From positions 176,440-240,439 of the forward strand of contig NZ_QGTQ01000006.1 of the NCBI RefSeq assembly GCF_003182255.1: DNA of 64,000 nt, written 5' to 3'. This document shows, one piece after another, positions 60,382-64,000 of the stretch (its first letter is position 1; each line of letters begins with the position of its first letter). A program made the translations under genes and the position numbers. The DNA is from Paenibacillus cellulosilyticus (GTDB taxonomy: Bacteria; Bacillota; Bacilli; Paenibacillales; Paenibacillaceae). A model generated the notes under the pieces. It saw nothing but the letters and a program-made list of their open reading frames with translations, was not told the origin of the DNA and did not search any database.

Positions 60382-62604
60382 TTATTGAATTAATTCAGCA
60401 AGGATGACTGCCAATTCTTTTCTCGTTAAAGCATGATCCTCGCTATCATTCTCAGCGCTTGTATATTCGATTCCCGCCAGAGCTGCATAACGAGTCAGAA
60501 TCAAATCCATTTGCTTAGACGTAATATTCGAGTTTGGCAGGAAATTACCAGATCCGTCACCCAATACAATTTCATTCGAAGATGCCCATCCAACATAGCC
60601 GCTGTACCAACTGCCCTGCTTCACATCTTGGAACGTCGTTGTTTCTGCTTGCTCAATACCGAGCAAGCGACCTAGTGCTGTAACAGCTGTTGCTCGTGTC
60701 ACATTAGCATTTGGAGAAAATGTCGTGTCACTCGTACCAACCAAAATACCTTTCTCATAGAGGGTCTTCACAGCTGTATAAGCGCTATCTGATGGACTTA
60801 GATCCGTGAATGGCAATCCGCCGATCGTAAATTGATACTGTGCTGTGCCCGTATATTCCGCATTATCCGAAACGACGGCTACCGTAAGCTGGTACGTACC
60901 ATCGTCTGTAGGGAGCGTCAACGCATCCAGCCCCTCAGATAAGAGGATCGAAGACGAGAAGCTCTCTGACGGTACATCTGTGATCGTAAGCTGTATATCT
61001 TCATCTGCAACATCTACACTAGAAGTAATACTATCGAGTACAAGCTTGCCACCTGAAACAACATTCTTTACTCCGCTTCCGTTATTTACACTGAAAGTGA
61101 CACGGGTCTTGCCCGATGCTTCAGAAGATGCCGAAATCCCGGAGAAGCTGTGTACCGTACTCGTGATGGTAAATGCAGTAGAACCTTCTACGTTAGCTTG
61201 ATCCTCTGTGGATGCCTGTGGATTGAAGCTGCCTGCATCACTTGGTGCGCCGCCTGTGAAATCACCTGTCGGAGGCGTTTGGCCTGTTGGTGCTGTTCCG
61301 TTGTCAGTGCGCTCAGGACGAGTAAAGTCACCACCTGCTCCCATGCCTGCGACTCCGCCGCCACCCATCATGCCGAAGCTGTTTCCTGTATATTGCTGCT
61401 CTACTCCATCAATATAAACATGGTATTCCTCATTCGTGGCCAGTTCAGAAGAAGAGAAAGTAACACTCTGGAAAGCTTTCTCTGCCGTATGGTTCAACAG
61501 CTCGTTGCCATCAGCATCCTTCAAGGTGATCACGCTGCCAGCCTTCTGTGTGGAAGCAAATGAAAGCTCCATGAAGGTCTGCTTCGAATTCGTTCCTGTC
61601 GCATCATTGCGTGTGCCAAGGGCGATGACAGTACCTCCATTGATCGCGATGTCACTATCAGCGTCAATACCCCCGTCTGGGCTGCGATCGTTAGCCATCG
61701 TAACAATCGTGCCGCCGTTAATCGTCAGGTAACCATTAGAATCAATACCATCACCTTCTGCACCAAGACCAGCATTTACATGCAGATAGCCGCCATTGAT
61801 TGTCGTGACGGAGATCCCGTCTTCGTTTGTATTAATTCCATCGTCTTGTGATTCAATGTAGATTTGGCCGCCGTTGATCGACAAGTGAAGCTCGGAATCC
61901 AAACCTTCCTTTTCACCCGTAATGTGCAGTTCACCTGTACCCAGCGTCTCACCGCTAATATTCATCGACATACGGGAGTAGAATGCTCCATCATATTTGT
62001 GCAGCTTCTTCGTCGTACCTTCCTTATAGATGCGTGCGACATAAGAACCATCTACTTCATTCACGGAGCCATCAGCCAGAATAACTTGTGCACCCGTATC
62101 CGACAGATCCGTTACACCTTTCGTATCTTCATCCGCACTGTATGGTTCATAGACATTGTAGAAAATAACGGCAGGAGCAACAGTCGACGTAATATCAACG
62201 CCATCCATGATAAGCGTAACCTTCGCTGTAGGATCCGTCGCCGCATCCTCTCCTAGGTCGACAGCAACCTGTCCTGCTGACAGTCTACCAGATAAACGAT
62301 ATGTACCTGGCTCTGTAATCGTTACTACCGTATGCTCGTCCGCTTCACTGCTCTCGTGAGCGTCAGCTTCCGTTCCTTCCCCATAAGATGAGTCATGTCC
62401 ATCTTCATAATAAATAATATCAGCACCGGTATAGACGGCGTCTGTAGAGGATGTCGATGCTGCTTGTCCATCTACAGTTACACCGCTGTCGGATAACGCA
62501 ATGCTCGTAACGCTGCCTGTATCGTCGGCAGCAGCTGCTATATAAGCTGTGGATGAGAGCGAGAGTGCAAGCGCCAGTGTAGTTGAAGTTAGTTTCTTAA
62601 TCAT
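60382..62604 (-). CDS. Cthe_2159-type beta-helix carbohydrate-binding protein with SLH repeats
   Basis: This 740-residue secreted protein has a signal peptide (cleavage near AYIAAAA). Residues about 85-400 are a right-handed beta-helix with the repeating DGxxT-type turns (DDGINTNEDGISVTTINGGY, GDGIDSNGYLTINGGTIVTM, GGIDADSDIAINGGTVIALG), as in Cthe_2159 proteins, which bind polygalacturonate and calcium. A Gly/Thr/Pro-rich linker and a beta domain follow. The C-terminal 145 residues carry two clear SLH repeats and a shorter third (PFTDLSPSDSAYTAVKTLYE, FQDVKQGSWYSGYVGWASSN), which anchor proteins to secondary wall polymers. A cell-surface polysaccharide binder is a good inference. Ribosome site AAAGGAAG is 14 bases before ATG. 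Confidence 0.9.
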   Translation of the reverse strand: MIKKLTSTTLALALSLSSTAYIAAAADDTGSVTSIALSDSGVTVDGQAASTSSTDAVYTGADIIYYEDGHDSSYGEGTEADAHESSEADEHTVVTITEPGTYRLSGRLSAGQVAVDLGEDAATDPTAKVTLIMDGVDITSTVAPAVIFYNVYEPYSADEDTKGVTDLSDTGAQVILADGSVNEVDGSYVARIYKEGTTKKLHKYDGAFYSRMSMNISGETLGTGELHITGEKEGLDSELHLSINGGQIYIESQDDGINTNEDGISVTTINGGYLHVNAGLGAEGDGIDSNGYLTINGGTIVTMANDRSPDGGIDADSDIAINGGTVIALGTRNDATGTNSKQTFMELSFASTQKAGSVITLKDADGNELLNHTAEKAFQSVTFSSSELATNEEYHVYIDGVEQQYTGNSFGMMGGGGVAGMGAGGDFTRPERTDNGTAPTGQTPPTGDFTGGAPSDAGSFNPQASTEDQANVEGSTAFTITSTVHSFSGISASSEASGKTRVTFSVNNGSGVKNVVSGGKLVLDSITSSVDVADEDIQLTITDVPSESFSSSILLSEGLDALTLPTDDGTYQLTVAVVSDNAEYTGTAQYQFTIGGLPFTDLSPSDSAYTAVKTLYEKGILVGTSDTTFSPNANVTRATAVTALGRLLGIEQAETTTFQDVKQGSWYSGYVGWASSNEIVLGDGSGNFLPNSNITSKQMDLILTRYAALAGIEYTSAENDSEDHALTRKELAVILAELIQ

Positions 62605-62723
62605 AAACTTGAAGCACTTCCTTTCAGATTAGTTGCTCCAAGTTTAATTGCCTTTACTTAAATGAAACTTAAATATTTGTAAAGGCTTGCTACATCTCGT
62701 GTTGAAAACAGACCCCATTTATA

Positions 62724-63060
62724 TCAGTTTTCTAAATCAAGCACTTCACATTGTCGGAAAATCCGATCAAACTCCTCTTCCGCTATTAGATGCTCAACAA
62801 CCTCTTCAATACGACTACGACTGCATTCATCAATAAGAAACATGTCACTGCCCCACACATATTTGCCATTCAAGCATTCACCGGTTTGTTGATTCTTCTT
62901 AGCTAGCGATAGAATGTTAGCGTATGTATAAAAGGATGCAATCCATTCCGTCCCATCTTCAAAATGTCACAATGACATCCGTATTGTCATCCTGGATGTT
63001 CCACTCTCCCGCAGCCCATTGTTCTGCTTCAATCCAAATCGTATAATTATTGATCTTCAA
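62724..63060 (-). pseudogene. Small conserved hypothetical gene, frameshifted
   Basis: Starting at TTG 63060 behind GGGAGGAAATATTCG, the frame reads KINNYTIWIEAEQWAAGEWN and DNTDVIVTF, then stops. With one T removed from TTTT at 62961-62964 it continues EDGTEWIASFYTYANILSLA, GECLNGKYVWGSDMFLIDEC and RIEEVVEHLIAEEEFDRIFR to a stop at 62724. The complete protein would have about 111 residues, of a type I recall only as uncharacterised in Bacilli. Because one base restores everything, assembly error is as likely as decay. Confidence 0.65.
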
Positions 63061-63115
63061 CGAATATTTCCTCCCTCATAATTTAAAGGGCCTCAGAGTC
63101 TACCTGATGCTATTA

Positions 63116-63348
63116 TCATATCTTAACATCACCAATCCAAACATCCCGTGCAATTCTGATGCCCTTAACAATATCCTCTTGAAGATCAAAAAGCCAGTAA
63201 GCAGCTGATTCTATTGCACGTTGAGGATTCGTCTAATTAGCCTATAAAAAGGATCAATCCATAGCTTTACATAATTTCTGTGATAGCAATTCAGATGCTC
63301 AACATCCAAATCAATGTAACGTACCTTGCATTGTTCAATCTGCTTCAC
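63116..63348 (-). pseudogene. Small hypothetical gene relic
   Basis: From GTG 63348 the minus strand reads VKQIEQCKVRYIDLDVEHLN and VKLWIDPFYRLIRR before a stop. One frame over, NPQRAIESAAYWLFDLQEDI and RIARDVWIGDVKI run to a stop at 63116. The two parts fit one protein with a frame change near 63230. Family not recognised. No ribosome site is evident. Confidence 0.4.
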
Positions 63349-63462
63349 TTTTTATTAGAGTATGGGTTCTTCCACTAAATAGCATGAAAACCCTTCTAAT
63401 CAAAAGGATTTCAGACAGAACGTACGTCTCTCATTGTGATTTCCATGTTATTCGAAACAAAA

Positions 63463-63491
63463 CAAAAAAACTCAATCATTTTAGATTGAGT
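63463..63491 (-). terminator. Terminator of the rRNA-tRNA operon
   Basis: ACTCAATC and GATTGAGT pair around six bases; on the minus strand seven T follow. It lies 16 bases after the tRNA-Thr 3' end. Confidence 0.9.
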
Positions 63492-63506
63492 TTGTGTTTT
63501 GAGCAA

Positions 63507-63582
<76 letters not shown>

Positions 63583-63597
63583 ACGATGTTGTGAAAA

Positions 63598-63674
63598 TGG
63601 CGGAGCCGACGGGATTCGAACCCGCGGTCTCCTGCGTGACAGGCAGGCATGTTAGGCCTCTACACCACGGCTCC
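63598..63674 (-). tRNA. tRNA-Asp (GTC anticodon)
   Basis: A 77-base cloverleaf with encoded CCA; acceptor GGAGCCG pairs with CGGCTCC, discriminator G, anticodon loop CTGTCAC (anticodon GTC), T arm GCGGGTTCGAATCCCGT. Confidence 0.95.
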
Positions 63675-63688
63675 GCATTAAAAAGATA

Positions 63689-63765
63689 TGGTAGCGGCGA
63701 AGGGACTCGAACCCCCGACCCTCCGGGTATGAACCGAATGCTCTAGCCAGCTGAGCTACACCGCC
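63689..63765 (-). tRNA. tRNA-Met (CAT anticodon)
   Basis: A 77-base cloverleaf with encoded CCA; anticodon loop TTCATAC (anticodon CAT). The acceptor GGCGGTG with a G-U first pair resembles elongator tRNA-Met rather than initiator (which lacks a first base pair of this type). Lysidine-modified Ile would look the same in sequence only with different identity bases, so Met is preferred. Confidence 0.88.
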
Positions 63766-63907
63766 ACAATTACTATGTAAAGGTTGTTACACCTTCAAAA
63801 CTGGATGCGAATGTTGAATCCTTAGCCTTAGCATTTGCTTCACCTTCCGAAGAAGGATTTTAGCTTATGCTTTCGAAGTTGCGATTTTGGCATTCGCCAA
63901 AACGCTT
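63766..63907 (-). other. 23S-tRNA spacer, no 5S rRNA
   Basis: This 142-base spacer contains a conserved-looking CTTCAAAACTGGATGC element and small hairpins (TTTTGGC/GCCAAAA at about 63884-63903), probably processing sites. I see no 5S rRNA here or after the tRNAs. Confidence 0.6.
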
Positions 63908-64000
63908 AGGATAAGCCCTCGACCTATTAGTACTCGTCAGCTGCACGCATTGCTGCGCTTCCACCCCGAGCCTATCAACCTGGTCGTCTTCCAGGGGTCT
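63908..64000 (-). rRNA. 23S rRNA, 3' end (partial)
   Basis: The minus strand ends with GTACTAATAGGTCGAGGGC and TTATCC, and further in with GACGACCAGGTTGATAGGC and GGAAGCGCAGCAATGCGTG, the universally conserved 3' terminal domain of bacterial 23S rRNA. The gene continues beyond the window, and transcription runs toward the tRNAs. Confidence 0.95.

Overview
The window looks like a chromosomal segment of a Paenibacillaceae-type Firmicute (Paenibacillus, Cohnella or a close relative). The grounds are strong AGGAGG-type ribosome binding sites, frequent TTG/GTG starts, a T-box leader, a protein with C-terminal S-layer homology repeats, a copper-amine-oxidase N-domain protein, a Firmicute-type lasso-peptide cyclase, and an rRNA/tRNA operon with CCA-encoding tRNAs. 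No species can be named from the sequence alone. There is no CRISPR array, no prophage and no intact insertion sequence.

Layout. 0-13.7 kb: the edge of a nonribosomal peptide locus. On the minus strand a BtrH-like protein precedes an NRPS (condensation plus serine-type adenylation domain) that runs off the left edge. Divergent from them are an acyl-CoA dehydrogenase and a 1,908-residue protein with 18 carboxypeptidase-regulatory-like repeats. A second-type methionyl-tRNA synthetase follows behind a Met-specific T-box, broken by a one-base frameshift. 13.9-15.7 kb: a gene graveyard (HAD, Ig-like and glyoxalase-like relics) with two small zinc-ribbon genes. 15.7-20.4 kb: an ABC transporter operon with a lipoprotein. 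20.5-24.4 kb: an IS110 relic, a divergent EamA exporter/AraC regulator pair bracketed by near-identical hairpins, and an RCC1-repeat protein. 24.5-34.8 kb: mostly minus-strand metabolic genes (epimerase, aldo/keto reductase, MTHFR-like, YebC family, coproporphyrinogen oxidase, EamA, UvrA-like) with two decayed genes. 34.9-40.9 kb: an acyl-CoA synthetase, a TolB-like lipoprotein, a carbamoyltransferase-family enzyme and conserved unknowns.

41.6-45.8 kb holds the most interesting system: a compact lasso-peptide operon (cyclase, unlisted 49-residue precursor, ABC exporter). The predicted core begins GGPNGCVPD. With the leader Thr at -2 this gives a nine-residue Gly1-Asp9 ring with Cys6 inside the ring and one further Cys in the tail, the arrangement of class III (BI-32169-like) lasso peptides. 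The usual leader-binding (B1/RRE) and leader-peptidase (B2) genes are absent from the operon and from the rest of the window, so maturation must borrow them or use something else.

45.8-55.3 kb is ordinary housekeeping and accessory genes (SMI1/KNR4, pyrE, Nudix, aldo/keto reductase, an HTH-methyltransferase fusion, an orphan AtpF-like protein, uracil-DNA glycosylase family, histidine phosphatase, GH43, MDR, CWC). 55.4-60.4 kb is a coherent gluconate regulon: decarboxylating 6-phosphogluconate dehydrogenase, GntR, GntP and GntK, with matching GntR-like operators before gnd and gntP. 60.4-62.6 kb encodes a Cthe_2159-type beta-helix protein with SLH repeats. The right end carries two decayed small genes, tRNA-Thr, tRNA-Asp and tRNA-Met, and the 3' end of a 23S rRNA, all on the minus strand and ending in a strong terminator.

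Several genes are broken by single-base changes, often in short homopolymers (metG, a GNAT gene, two small genes near 63 kb, the Ig-like relic). They could be real decay or assembly errors.
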